The notes beneath the pieces are model-generated. The model did not search any database. It saw only the letters and a program-made list of their open reading frames with translations, and was not told where the DNA came from. 64,000 nt of DNA. Source: Fomitopsis serialis. Lineage: Eukaryota > Basidiomycota > Agaricomycetes > Polyporales > Fomitopsidaceae. Below are positions 44,470 through 56,395 of this stretch, one piece after another. Within the stretch, counting starts at the first letter, position 1. Each line of letters opens with the position of its first letter. The position numbers and the translations under genes are program-made. Location of the stretch: assembly GCF_022376445.1 (NCBI RefSeq), contig NW_025955030.1:1-64000 (forward strand), read 5' to 3'.

Positions 44470-45487
44470 ATGGCCTTCGAACCTTTCGCGTTCGTAGAGA
44501 ATCTCTTCCTCTTCACCAAATCAGACATCAAGACCATATTGATACCAATTGTGAGTTTGACTCATCAGTATCTATTCAGGTAGCCTGCTCTGACTGAAAT
44601 TCGTACAGACGGTTTTTGGCTGCCTCTCCGCGCCAAGTACAGGATTCGCTCGCCTCCTGCACACCATCGCCTGGGTGTGGCTTAACCTACTGCAATTTTG
44701 CGTGTCCAACCAAAGTTTGCCGGACAGTGTCGAGGAGGATGTGAGGAACAAGCCGTGGAGGCCGATCCCCGCTCATCGTGTTTCGCTTCTCGCTGCACGG
44801 AAATTGCGTTGGGCACTGCTTCCCCTCTGTCTTGCGATATCGTTGGGATATCATGTCGGATACCCCGGTCTCGCGCTCGCGCTTGGGATTTGGGTGAACA
44901 ACGAACTCGCACTGGATTCACACTGGATAACGCGTAATTTGTGCTGTGCCTTGGGATATGCCGCATTCAATGCCGGGGCAACGTATGTTGCGTGTGGTGA
45001 GTCTGCTTTGGCTTTCCTCAATTCATACTCAAGCGAATTCAAGGACCTCGCACATGCCACCTCGGTTCTACAACTGTCGCTACGCACGTCAATGCGGCGC
45101 TCATCGTCCTGACCACGATACACGCGCAGGACTTCGAGGACATAGCTGGAGACCGGTTGAGCAAACGCAAGACTCTGCCTATCGTTTACCCGTACGCGAG
45201 CCGCGTCTCGATGGCCGTCGCCCTTCCCGCATGGTCCATAGCAATCTGCGTGATATGGGGCGCCACAGCCCTGCAAGCCATTGTGCTGACCGGGCTTGCG
45301 AGCTATCTTGGGTGGCGGTTCCATTTCTTGCGCTCGCCGACCGCCGACCGCCGGTCTTACATTATCTACAACGTGCGTGCATGTGTTACGTTACGACGGA
45401 GATGAGGAACTGACACCTTGTTCGTAGCTCTGGCTCTGTTTTGCCCAGGGGTTCCCGTTCCTAGTGCAGCATCACGCCAGCGTATAG
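44470..45487 (+). CDS. UbiA-family membrane prenyltransferase / terpene cyclase-like protein
   Basis: A multi-helix UbiA-superfamily protein. Members attach prenyl chains to aromatic acceptors or, in fungi (fumagillin bergamotene synthase is the known case), cyclise prenyl diphosphates. Exon 1 is 44470-44550 (MAFEPFAFVENLFLFTKSDI), the intron is 44551-44608, and exon 2 carries VWLNLLQFCVSNQ, PWRPIPAHRVSLLAARK and ALGIWVNNELALDSHWITRN. The next exon has the conserved second motif AQDFEDIAGDRLSKRKTLP. The last short exon gives LWLCFAQGFPFLVQHHASV with stop 45485-45487. The first motif has Cys where, as I recall, mushroom homologues usually have Asp (QFDxxNQ). As the only scaffold-forming enzyme seen in the region, it is the best candidate for the committed step of the cluster. 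Confidence 0.85.
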
Positions 45488-46110
45488 GACATCACCTCAG
45501 ACAGTGTGCTGCATCTCGTGTAGGAACTACTAGTAGAGAGACCGATCGTAGTGAGTTGAGGCATCCTTCGTGTTGACTACATATATAACTTTACCTTCCT
45601 AACCGCAGATGATATATTGTATCTCGGCCGCCATGGACAGGGAAGCTGTTGTCTGAACGCAGAATCGTGATGATATGGAGTGTGATTATGTTCATGTTTC
45701 ACAAGTGTCACAACAATGATACGTTGATGACTCCGAGCACACGCCGTCGGAGGCAGGCCATATCCCCTGCCCGGATGCACATCTGTGCGGTTCCAAGTGC
45801 TTCGCCGCGTGATAATTGAATATGTGGCATGTCAAACCTAATACAGCCGCGGGCCGTCAATTATGGTTCGTCAACGTCTTCGATAATATGAATAACAAAT
45901 GATGTAACTTACCACTCCGTCGGTTTTAGTGAACGCTAACTCGCGGGTGCGCTTGTGTACTACGACAGCGTTCAACCGCATGTCGACGGCAGGCACCTGC
46001 GCTGATGCACTGACGGGGTCAAATCACATTTCCTAGTACTTCCCCTGCGCAGTGCGAATTCGTCGTACGCGTCCTCCCCCCACTCCCCAGGGAGCACACA
46101 GTTGTGAACA
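45488..46110. other. Intergenic region between UbiA and P450 E
   Basis: A 620-bp region containing the UbiA 3' flank and the P450 E promoter. No gene or repeat is supported. Confidence 0.55.
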
Positions 46111-48158
46111 ATGATCTCTCTGCTCGACCTCTCTGCGTGTCTCGCGGCGCTGTTGGCGGTTGTTGCTCTCCTCGCATACAACTATCCTAACAGATGCATT
46201 GGCACTGTGGACAGACCCGACCTGCCAGGCCCGCGAGGCTTGCCACTGTTGGGGAACATGCTACTCGTCTTTCAGAATCGCAATGGCATGCTCAGGTTCT
46301 TGGACAACATGGAAGCGACGTACGGCCCACTGTTTACGTTCACGCTCCCGAACTGGGGCCGCAACATCGTCATCAATAGGCCGGAATGGCTGGAGCACAT
46401 GAGGAAGGGTATGTCTGCTCAGCTATTCTGTGTTTTGCTGCGTCTCAATAATGCTAGGCGACACTACCATATACGCTAAGGGCGAGGTTGTGCGAGACGT
46501 GTTCAGTCAATTTCCTGGATCAACTACGCCCATATCCACCGATGGGCCAGCCTGGAAGTATGCCCGCAGAATAATGCAGTGAGTGTCGTACTCTCTCAAG
46601 TCCATCGTCAGCTCGAATGTTCAGTCGCGACGTCGACTTCGGCTGATGTGTACCTTTCTTCCAGACCCATATTTGGCGCAAAAGCAGTCAACACTCACGC
46701 TTCGAAGGCTATGTGCGAGGTACGAGGGTATTCGCGCCTTAACCTCATTCGCCTCTCAGTTCATCGCATGGATTAGATAGTTCCGACGGTCAGAAGTTTA
46801 TTGAGAACGGCAAGCCTCCAGAATGTGGCGATTGATTGGAAGGGTGCGCTTCTGGGTCGATATTGACCGCATACAGTCCATTAAATACCGCACGATACGA
46901 AGATCTCTCCGGACGACTGGCTTTGAGTATCTTCTGCAAGATGGCGTTCGATATGCCAACAGACATGCTCACCACCGAGCTCTCATGTTTGAAGCAGACC
47001 AACGTCCTGTCGGACACGCTCAGCACTCTGAGCGTGATCACAGCCGAGTCAGTCGTTTGCTCAACCCAGCTGTGTCACCGCTGATCTTTCTTCAGCCGAT
47101 TATTCAACCCGGCATGGAGATTGACCGAACGGGTGCGTTGCCTTACCCCTTCAGGATGACGAGGCTCATCTTTAGAGATAGTTTGACGGTACGCGGAATC
47201 GCTTCAACGCAGCAAAGGCTCGATTATCCGCCATCGTGGACGACCTCATCCGCGACCACTCTAGCTCCGGAGGCTTCAATGCGGAAGAGAGTACCGATTA
47301 CCTCACCGCATTGCTGGCAAGCACGGGAGAGCAAGACCTATCTTCGACACGCGACACGCTGATGACCTTATTCTTCGCCGGACGAGACAGCACGCAGAAC
47401 GCCATTCTGTGGGCGCTGTACGAACTGACACGCAGTCCGGGCTGGATTACCCTCATGAGGGAAGAACTGGCTTCGCGGCCACCTAAAGGTGCAGATGGCA
47501 TCATGACATTCGGCGAGCTGCAGGTCCGTCTTTGTAATGTGTTTCATTACAATGACGACTGAAGCAGACGTTCAGAACTACCCAGTCCACCTGGCCGTTT
47601 TTTTCGAGACGCTCCGCCTTTGGCCCGGCTTGCCCAAGAATGCGCGTGTCGCTACAGAAGACGACGTACTGCCCGCGATCCCCGAGAAGGGCTTACCTGC
47701 GGTGAAGGTGAACAAGGGCGACTTCCTGCTTTGGTCGGACATGGCGATGATGCGTAATGAGGATGTCGGTCTTTCTAGCAACCTGTTCGGTTTTCGCTTC
47801 ACTGACCGTTCGGCAAAACAGATATGGGGCCCCGATGCGAAGGAGTTCAATCCGCGTCGCCATCTTAGCGATGACGGTCACTTCCTGAAACCTGACACTC
47901 CCCGCTTCCACAGCTTCGGAAGCGGGCCTAGGGCATGGTGCGTCAACCCATACTGGAGTCGCGACAGAACACTTACGCTTGATCCAAATTCAGCCCTGCT
48001 ATGCAACTCTCGACATACGAGTTCACAGCCATCTTTGCAGGACTGATCTGTGACTTCGATTTCATTCCTGTTCACCCGGGGTGAGGAAATCCGTGGATGC
48101 ATTCGCGCCATTCATGGACGGTCCTTTCATGTTGGAAGTCCGCGAGAGGGTGGTTTAG
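46111..48158 (+). CDS. Cytochrome P450 E (paralogue of P450 D)
   Basis: Nearly the same protein as P450 D in opposite orientation. It starts MISLLDLSACLAALLAVVAL at 46111. Landmarks are PGPRGLPLLGNMLLVFQNRN, DTTIYAKGEVVRDVFSQFPG, SGRLALSIFCKMAFDM, the I-helix FFAGRDSTQNAILWALYEL, FFETLRLWPGLPKNARVA, WSDMAMMRNED joined to IWGPDAKEFNPRRHL, and FHSFGSGPRA. The haem Cys codon is split by an intron at 47938-47993 and continues CPAMQLSTYEF, as in D. An intron near 47133-47180 must be removed to keep frame. Near the end one base appears lost in the GGGG run 48078-48081. With it the C-terminus reads GVRKS...MLEVRERVV and stops at 48156-48158. It probably acts after the UbiA enzyme encoded just upstream. 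Confidence 0.87.
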
Positions 48159-48304
48159 TAGAGGATATGTTAAGTTTGTTTTTCACGTTCAGATCTTTTA
48201 TTGTACTGTCACGACAATCGCCTCAGTATCCAAGGTAATACTCGTCACGGATCGAACATCTCTGAGAAGATCATACAAGCCGAATCATCCCTTGCACGCA
48301 CCCA

Positions 48305-49699
48305 TCAAATTCCTTGTGTCTGTGCCTCGAGCCAATCCCACAGCTTCCCCCAGCGGACGGATCCAACAGATCCTTCCGCGCTGAACCGACCCTCGCGAAT
48401 GGGATGAGATACTGCGCAAAATGACGGTCTCTAAGTAACACTCGTCTGTTTGAACTATGAATGATTACGTACCTTTCCGTTTAAGTCTTCGGCCTCCGGG
48501 GCTGTTCCGGCGAAGAGTTGTGTGAGCACTCCAACCGCTTTGTCATAGAGAACGTAGTCCTACAAAACGGAGCTACTTATCAGTGTGTCACTTCGCCATA
48601 TTCTTTATATCCTACCAGAATTTTCGCCTGAAGGCCAACAACGTAACGTTGGATACCAGTGCGGATATTACCTAAAAATATTCGCTTCTCATGAGGGGTG
48701 CGCGGGGATGATATGGAGGAGCGTACACACCAGGATTCAACGATATCGACACTATCCCACGGTCGCCGTAACGTCTCGCGAGCTCAGTAGAGAATATCAC
48801 AGTACCCTACGCACAGGGCACTCCATCACTGCGGAATCAAACAACTGAAGTCTCGGGGCGTACCGCCTTGGCCTGTTGATACAGCTTGACGTTATCGAAC
48901 TTCCGTCGCGCGGGTCCATCGACGAGCGTGTCGTAGTTGATACCTCCAGAGGGCGCCAGCAGCATTGCTGACGAGCTCGTATTCACGACGCGCGCCTTGC
49001 CGCCTGTCTCATTGGACACCGTCGCGAGCATGGCTGGCAGGAGCAGTTTGGTGAGGTAGTAGTGGCCGATCACGTTCACCCGAATTGCAGGTCTTGTCCT
49101 TGCTTCGTCAATTCGCTCATCGGGGGAAACATGATACCGCTGGTTCCGAGTCAGCGATTGCACCCGAGTTCGAACAGCCGGACTGACGCATTGTTGAACA
49201 GTATGTGGAGCTGCGTCTCTTTGCTGTACATGTGCCGCAGTCAAGCTCCATCGATCTAGGCGCACGGATGCGCGACGGATGAGCTCACCTGAGGAAGTTC
49301 TCCGCCGCCGCCTTGACTGACCGAAGGTCAGAGAGATCACACTGAATCAAAAACACCTCCGCATTGTTTGACGTCCGCTTCAGCTCATCTATCGCGTCTG
49401 ACCCACGCTGTTCATCCCGGCTCGTGATGTAGACCTTCGCGTTCTTTGCGACGAGAGCCTGCAAACGGTTAGCGCACTGAGAGGGTGTAAGTATGATCGT
49501 GAAGATATACTTTTGCCGTCTCGAGCCCTGCGCTCGGTCAGTCATGCGACGACTTGAGGCTGAGGGACGAAGCCATACCTAGTCCCGTGTTGCCTCCTGT
49601 GATGAGGACAACCTTTCCTGTTTGGTCCGGAATATCTTTCACCGACCACCGTGGCTTGGGAGGGAATGACTGCTGGTATAGGCTGAAGACGGTGCCCAT
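48305..49699 (-). CDS. Short-chain dehydrogenase/reductase (second paralogue)
   Basis: A second SDR of the retinol dehydrogenase-like family. The start at 49699 gives MGTVFSLYQQSFPPKPRW and KVVLITGGNTGLG, the cofactor turn. Then come [81 protein letters not shown] and the catalytic YxxxK as LYQQAKAV. The C-terminal exons give QLFAGTAPEAEDLNGK and YLIPFARVGSARKDLLDPS. The end requires one more base in the CCCCC run 48347-48351 (plus strand). The family-like ending KLWDWLEAQTQGI then appears and stops at 48305-48307. The gene is convergent with P450 E, 146 bp apart. With the paralogue at 25208-26622 it brackets the cluster; a tailoring role is inferred. Confidence 0.83.
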
Positions 49700-50816
49700 C
49701 GTTGTGCCTAGCGGAGGACCTGCAGCAAGAACCGTTCACGGGAAAAAGGCAAGCACCGCAAGGGGAATGGCCTCGGCCTGTCAAGCACGGTGCATCAAAG
49801 TCTATTCTGGGAAGCGAAGTAATGTGTGTGGTTGCATCGCGCCCGGGTGTGTAGGGCATTCCTTCGGAGATAGCTGCATACTAGAATCAGTACTGAAACG
49901 TTGTGACACTGCGCCTGTGCTTCTATCGGTGAGGCACAGGCCACAATGGATGACTGATGTGATTGAGAAGACCGTCAGCGCCGCTGTATCATTCACGGAA
50001 GCTCGGAAGATGACCAGCTGTCGACCTGCCTGTTAGGAGCCGCGAAAGGGCACGAAGTTAGCTGCAGACCACTTGGACCCTCGAACGTTGCAAGGTACGC
50101 ACAGTCACTGGCCAACTTTGCTTGAAGTTCGGACTTCACTGCATCCGACTGCACGCGCGCACTATAAAGATCATCAGCAGTACAGCCTGCAGTGATCGCA
50201 TTTGAAGTGGAGCAAAGGCCCTCAGCTACGAAGATGGTTTCTGAATGTTGAAAACGTTTCAGTTTAACCAGGTCCAGTGTCGGGCGTCGACGTTTGGTCA
50301 CCGACGTCGACGTCGACGTTCGAGCGAATGGCCGACACGCGCGCTTAAGACATGCTGTGCCACGGTGGCGCGCGCTAGACCTCCTGCAAGCCTCCTCGGA
50401 CGACGCACTTGACACGGAGTCCGGGATATCATCGACTCAGTACTGCTAGTGGCATGATGGTATGTTCCAAATGCCACTGACGTTTCAATTGAATCAGCAA
50501 CATGAGCTCATGCAGGCTGCCAATGCAGAGCCGCAGTCGATTGTACTACACGGTCAACCCGGGACTCATTGCAAATGATTGGACAGCTCTCCGGATCCAT
50601 GGCGGCCATGACAGTCTAAGTGTATACGATGTTGATTGTGTGCACTGGCATGTGTACGAGCTGTGGCACCTGCCACTGGATAAGTATACGTATCATTCTT
50701 CCCAACGAAGTCATCTCGCCGTGCTACGTCTGTGGACAGTCCAGCTGAGTCGTCAGATTCCGAAGCGCACTTCCTGGATAGAGGCCGCTAGGTTGCTCAA
50801 CTAGACATTCTTGCCC
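49700..50816. other. Intergenic region
   Basis: About 1.1 kb with no supported gene. A GTCGAC-rich stretch lies at 50285-50330. Confidence 0.5.
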
Positions 50817-52287
50817 ATGTCGTCCGTGCTTCTGAGTGCCGAGCAGTATGTGGTAGCCACCCGATACCTGTCAGGTACGCAGTGGACACAATCTTGACTA
50901 CTCTCGCATAGTGTGCTAACACGTAGTTCTCTAGCTGCGGCTCTCAGCTGCTCCTTGTATGACCACGCAATCAACGCTGCAAGAGAAATTGAATTGGTCT
51001 GGCGCCAACAGTGGTCTCGCCTTCAGATCATTGTCATGCTGAACACGTACTTGATGGAAGCCAGCCTTATAATTATTGCCTACGGTACGTTCAGCGTTCT
51101 GCCAACTCACTGCTGGCGTACCTACCGATCATCATCACACCTCAAGCCTTCGGAGATCTACGCCCTGCCCTGGATTCAAAGGTGCGTATTTGTTCCGTCT
51201 CATTCTTACAACGGCTAACACCTTGGCATGGCAGACGTGAGTTGACCAAAGGTATCCTGAGATCACAGGATGTCACTCATCGAGACAGATGCGAGGCCTT
51301 CGTCATCTTTATAGGAACCTTTTCAACTCTGAGCAGTGGCTGCCAGGAATGTGAGTCGCCAGAGCATGTGTGATATAGGCGCATTGAATGTTTGGCCAGT
51401 CGCGCTTTTACTGCATGTATATGCGCTATGGGATAGCAGGAAACAAGCGAAATATGCGCTCATCGCCGGGTTCATCGTATGTTATGGAGCGTCCGTAGCA
51501 TTCACTCTGGTCACTATGATTCAACTCTCGGGTGAGCGAATCCGTGGACGCTATGCCGATTGCTTCTGAGCCTTCCACAGGCAAGATGCAATACAATTCG
51601 GACCTACAGTCTTGTGTTGTTCCCGAAAAACCCACCTTTTTGTCTGGTGCTTGGGCAGGGATGGTGAGTGTGGCACACTCCAGAACGGCGACTGAAGAGG
51701 TTTGCTGATATCGTTCAGGTGGCATACGATGTATATGTCTTCGTCCTGACGGTGTTAAATGCCCTCAATCGACCACGCAAGAAGAATGTCGAGATCGTGA
51801 GTCGTCTCAAGCGCGACGGCGTGGTGACATTCCTGGTTCGTGAACTCCGCCTTGCCATGTCTATCGGCCGTTGACCTCTCTTTGCACCTCAGGGGCTATT
51901 TGGTATGTGGACGCTTCGTCGATGCCTTCGGCGACAGCAGTAACCCGATTACCCTTAGTACTTCGCATGGCCAAACTTCTCCCAAGTATCTTCGTCGGTG
52001 TACGTACCCACATAGTCCGGGCTTCCTTTCTGAGGCCTGAGGGCTCATTCGTTCTAGGCTTCAGGAACATTTCTCATGCCTGTGTACGAACCCGAATCTG
52101 ACTCGTCTTGCGGGTCTGACGTGCTAACGTTGTACACAGCATCACATGGGCGTTCGATACGAGGCTGATGTACAGACTCTTCCTCAAGATACAGAAAGCA
52201 GAGCTGCGTGCGCCTCGTAGTTGGAGGCCCGGGTGTGGACCACAAACGGTCCTCGTGTCAGAAGAGGTCGAGATGATATACATATGA
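50817..52287 (+). CDS. DUF6533 membrane protein, copy 1
   Basis: A basidiomycete multi-pass membrane protein of the DUF6533 family, function unknown. Exon 1 starts MSSVLLSAEQYVVATRYLS. The DUF6533 core follows after an intron: SLYDHAINAAREIELVWRQQ and LNTYLMEASLIIIAYG. Further helices occur in CEAFVIFIGTFSTLSSGCQE, VALLLHVYALWDSRKQAKYA and FIVCYGASVAFTLVTMIQLS. A conserved KMQYNSDLQSCVVPEKP loop and VAYDVYVFVLTVLNALNRPR follow. The C-terminus reads SEEVEMIYI with stop 52285-52287. Exon borders in the last third are uncertain. The protein is a close tandem paralogue of the gene at 54210-55713. Confidence 0.75.
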
Positions 52288-54209
52288 TGCTCGACATCTT
52301 GCACGTATCATGGTAGCATACTTATCCTTATTATCTGCCAGAGGCTGTCCTCCGACCGGCATATTGTAATAATTAATCACTGGGAAGACGGAGTTCAGCT
52401 CGTCACAGGCTGAATCAGATCTTAGTTATATAACAGCGTGTCCAACAATTCAGCAAGGCGCGGTACAGAATGATGTTTGGGAGAGACCTTCCATGTGATC
52501 GAAGGGTGCTTCATTCTGCTAGCATGCAGTCTCCCAGGCATGGTTCAACCAGCGATCAATGAGGCTCACTCACCTGTTGCCCCAAAGGAACCGCGTCCCA
52601 GCACAGGATCAGACAAGGACATCCTGAGGCATGAAGGTTTAAGGAATCGTCTGCGTCTGCCTGGGAGGGCTAAGCACAGGTACGCATACGCTATCGCGCG
52701 TCTGGGCTGCCGCCTGCATGTCGTACCACAATCAGCGTTAACCTAAATTGACGAATGGCTCCGTGAATAGCCCGGGCCCACCGTAATCTGTCTCAGGTCA
52801 AACGTCCGAGTCAACGTTCAGCGTTTGCGACCGACTTGAATCGATGTGTATAGCGTCTGTGAAGAGGGCATGGAGGTGAATCGTCACGACTTCTGAAGCC
52901 GGGACAAGCTCAGTGTTGCTCGAAACCATCTTACTGCCAGTGGTGCATCACAAGCTGAGATACGGGGTCGTACTGAGGCGGTGACGAGGATGATATATCA
53001 GTACAGTTACAAAGTTCCTGCAATACGTACTGCCTTATCAATGGATGTTGGGAAAGAAGATGTACACAGCATTGGCCTTGCGCGCCGTATGTTGATGAGC
53101 AACGACATCCTGGCAGAGTGTGGTCCCTAGTCAAAGGAGGACAGCCTGAGCCTGAGCCTGAGAGTATCGCGCGGGGGCGGCTCGGGGACGCACCAATATC
53201 CACTGTATCTGCACAATTGCAAGCGCCATTCCTGTGCAAACGTACCAGTCAGTGGCGATGTCCTCCGTCTCAGAAGCACTGGCGAATGAATGGTGACACT
53301 GTTCTAGTAGATCGTGGCAATGAGCGTCAGTAGGAGGACTGGCGGACTTGTTGGGGGGGGGCGGCCCGGGCAAGATTCCGCCACTAAATTTCCCTCCCAA
53401 GCCTCCTCCATCGAGCGTACACATCGAACAATGAAACATCGACGCTTCAACACTCTGAAGTGATCCATTGTTCTATGAATTCTCGCTCATTCAGTCCATC
53501 GTGACACCGGAAGCCCTTCGCACCTGACACGCGCAAGGTCATCACCACGACTAATCCAAACCTACAGTCCCTCAAAGTCATAAGCTTCAACTTCTGCTCC
53601 GAGCCTTTGTCGCTTGTCATCAAAGCCTTGCGTGTGCGGGGATTCGCGATGCCTAGCCCAGGTGCTAAGTTAGATGGCGCGCATCGGCTTCAAATAGGGG
53701 GACCCGTGGTCAGAATGCATCTACGTCGGATCTATCATCGTGCGTGGTGCGCCGGTCGCTGCCATTGTGAGACTTATGTCCAACTCTTTGATTATGATGA
53801 CCATCTGTCCATAAATGAACGTTTGAACCGTCCCAAGTCAAGCGTTAGCTGGAAAAAGTGAGTTGCATTGTTGGTCTTTCGAGCTCAGGTATTGACGGAT
53901 CATGCGTCTTCAGTAAGTCGTTGATATTTGACGTGCATGGTACCTGCGGGTTCCGTGGCGTGGTACTCGTGAGCGAGTCGCAATCGTGCAGCGGACCCGG
54001 GACAAGTAATGCTGTGCCAGGTCTACCAAATCCATCCGGTGAACAGCCCCTTGTTGGCATAACATGTTAAATACTCGTGCTATCCCGCGGCTGACCGCGC
54101 TGACCGTTCTGTCCTACTCTAGGTGAGGTTGCATACCGTGCCCGTAGCACCGCGACATCGGGTACGTAGCGACAGAGTACTGTCTCCCGGTTCAACACTT
54201 CGGAAGCAA
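52288..54209. other. Intergenic region between DUF6533 paralogues
   Basis: About 1.9 kb without a supported gene. A G9 run lies at 53353-53361. A short plus-strand stretch near 53560-53660 translates as NLQSLKVISFNFCSEPLSLV, which looks like a leucine-rich-repeat remnant of an F-box-type protein but is too short to call. Confidence 0.45.
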
Positions 54210-55713
54210 ATGACGACTCAAGTAATTCGTGCGGTATATGACTATGTACTCGCGACTCGATACCTATCAGGTTAGCAGTGGCCAACTCCCACAATCTGCA
54301 CTCAAAGCAGTTGTTCTGAGAATGCTCTTCGACTAGGTGCCGCCATCACTTGCTCCTTATATGATCACGCGCTATGCATTGGAGCGGAAATCAGAGTATT
54401 TTGGCAGCAAAAACGGTCCTTCCTTCCGATACTCGTCGTCCTGAGCACATATCTCATGGAGGCATCCACAATAGTCATTGCATATAGTGTGTACCGTTGA
54501 CCCCAGCTACCGTCGGTGCGCCTCAATTTCTGGTTTCTCCGCAGCTTTTGGCGATCTACGGCCGCCTCTTGGAACCAAGGTATGTAGTGCCATCTCGGTT
54601 CAGTCTGCAACAACTGATGAGATTGCGCAGTCGTGAGCTCAAGTCGTCCGAGAAGTCGCCCTGTCGTCTGGCGATGCTGAACGGCGCTGACAATCCTAGG
54701 TGTGAAGCGCTCATTATCGTCATAGGGGTTTCCACAACTATGGTCGCCGGCTGTCAGGAACGTGAGTCGTCGATGCCTTGCCTCCATACACACACAAGAT
54801 GTCAATCGTCGCTTATGCTCCAGTCGTACTTTTCTTGCGCGTACATACAATCTGGGACAACCGCAAGGAAGTAAAATATGCCTTGCTCTTCGGCTTCGTG
54901 GTGTGCTATGGGGTCTCCATCGCATTTGCTCTTGTCACCATGCTTGACCTGGCAGGTAAGGCCACTGTTCAGTGTGCCGTGTCGTCTTTCTGATTTGTCA
55001 CAGGCAAATTGCAGTACAATGGACAGCTCAAGTCTTGTACACTCCCCGAAAAACCGAAGTACATGCCAGGAGTCTGGGGGGCAATGGTAAAGTCAACTCT
55101 CCATTTTGGCAGAAAGGGCCAAATAGGATCGCTCACGATTTGAGGCCAGATAGCATACGACATATATGTGTTCGCCCTGATAGTGTTGAATGCGCTAAAC
55201 CAGCCGCGCAAGCGAAATATCGAGATTTTAGACAATCTCCGGCGTGACGGTCTGATGGTGCTTACGGTTTGTGGCTCATGCCTCATCCAACAGTCGCGCG
55301 GACGTTAATTTTCTGTGCTACAGGCAATCTTCTGTACGTAGCAGGCTTCTGCTTTCGCGCAACCCAGTGACGCCTATTCGTCTTTAGTCCTGCGCATTAG
55401 TAAACTATCTGTGAGCATTGTCGGTAATGTAAGTAGCGTCACTAGATATCCACAGAATTTGCTAGCTGATTAGTGCTATATAGGCTTCAGAAACGTTTCT
55501 CCTGCCTGTGTATGAATTCACTTCTGAATCAATTGATGCTCATGAAGCACTGACACCGCATGCAGAATTAGCTGGGCCTTCGAGACGAGGATGATGTATA
55601 GGCTCTTTCTCAAGGTCAGGGAAGCTGAGCTGAGCCTACCCCATGGATGGAAACCGGTGATGAACCACCGGTCGGTCTTTGTTTCGGAAGAAGTAGAGAT
55701 GATTTACATATGA
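54210..55713 (+). CDS. DUF6533 membrane protein, copy 2
   Basis: Tandem paralogue of the previous gene with the same exon order. Exon 1 gives MTTQVIRAVYDYVLATRYLS. The DUF6533 core reads SLYDHALCIGAEIRVFWQQK and LSTYLMEASTIVIAYS. Helical segments include CEALIIVIGVSTTMVAGCQE, VVLFLRVHTIWDNRKEVKYA and FVVCYGVSIAFALVTMLDLA. The loop KLQYNGQLKSCTLPEKPKYM and IAYDIYVFALIVLNALNQPR match copy 1. The last exon ends SWAFETRMMYRLFLKVREAE...SEEVEMIYI at 55711-55713. Function is unknown; DUF6533 proteins are expanded and often tandem in mushrooms. Confidence 0.78.
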
Positions 55714-56395
55714 CACTGCCTTGGTACGTCCTTGCGCCGTCTGTGTCCTGTGTTTTACAAATACTAATAACCTTGTCCATAGAGGCTCGCACTAGCGTCA
55801 ATTATGAATATCTAACATATGGTCCTTGGACCAAGGTTCTTGATATATATGAAGGAACGATCAGACCCACTTTACCTTGACTCACAACATCGACATACCG
55901 GCAACGAACTCGTAGGCAGACTCCAAAAGCGACTTTCTTGAGTGCGGGAGGGCTCAGTCCAAGACCGTCCACGCAACATTGAACCGTACAAGCGTATTGC
56001 TTTCCGTGTCGTACACAGGGCTTTGCGTAGTACTGTCGCCGTGAAACTGGCAGGGGAGCAACCCATCACCATCATCAGAGTTACTATCCTGAGATACTTG
56101 CAAGCATTAATCGATGACTTCTGAGTATACGCTGTTTTGTGTGGTGTATAGGGCCGCCTTGCATGGGGCAAGAATACGTGAAGTTGGGAGTCCCTTTGAG
56201 CCCCGTGGTATGTACGATCAAATTCACATTCAAATAGATCGGGTGGTTGATCTCCACCTCCGATCGTAGTGTGTTCACACCGTGACACTAGTCCTCTCAG
56301 TCGCCATTGGCACTCTACCACCTGGTCCGTTGAACATTGGAACTTGAGTCTATTTTCTCTCGCGCAAGAAACACTGAAACACCTTTACGCACGCA
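55714..56395. other. Intergenic region
   Basis: About 680 bp with no supported gene; it holds the DUF6533 3' flank and the MED9 promoter. Confidence 0.5.

Noticed and set aside
46840..47235. P450 E as a pseudogene because stops occur between CKMAFDM and the I-helix
   Set aside because: Removing short GT-AG introns (for example about 47133-47180, starting GTGCGTTGCC) restores the frame and matches P450 D exactly in structure.
53353..53361. G9 run as a possible functional element
   Set aside because: Isolated homopolymer without other G-runs nearby for a quadruplex; length may be an assembly artefact.
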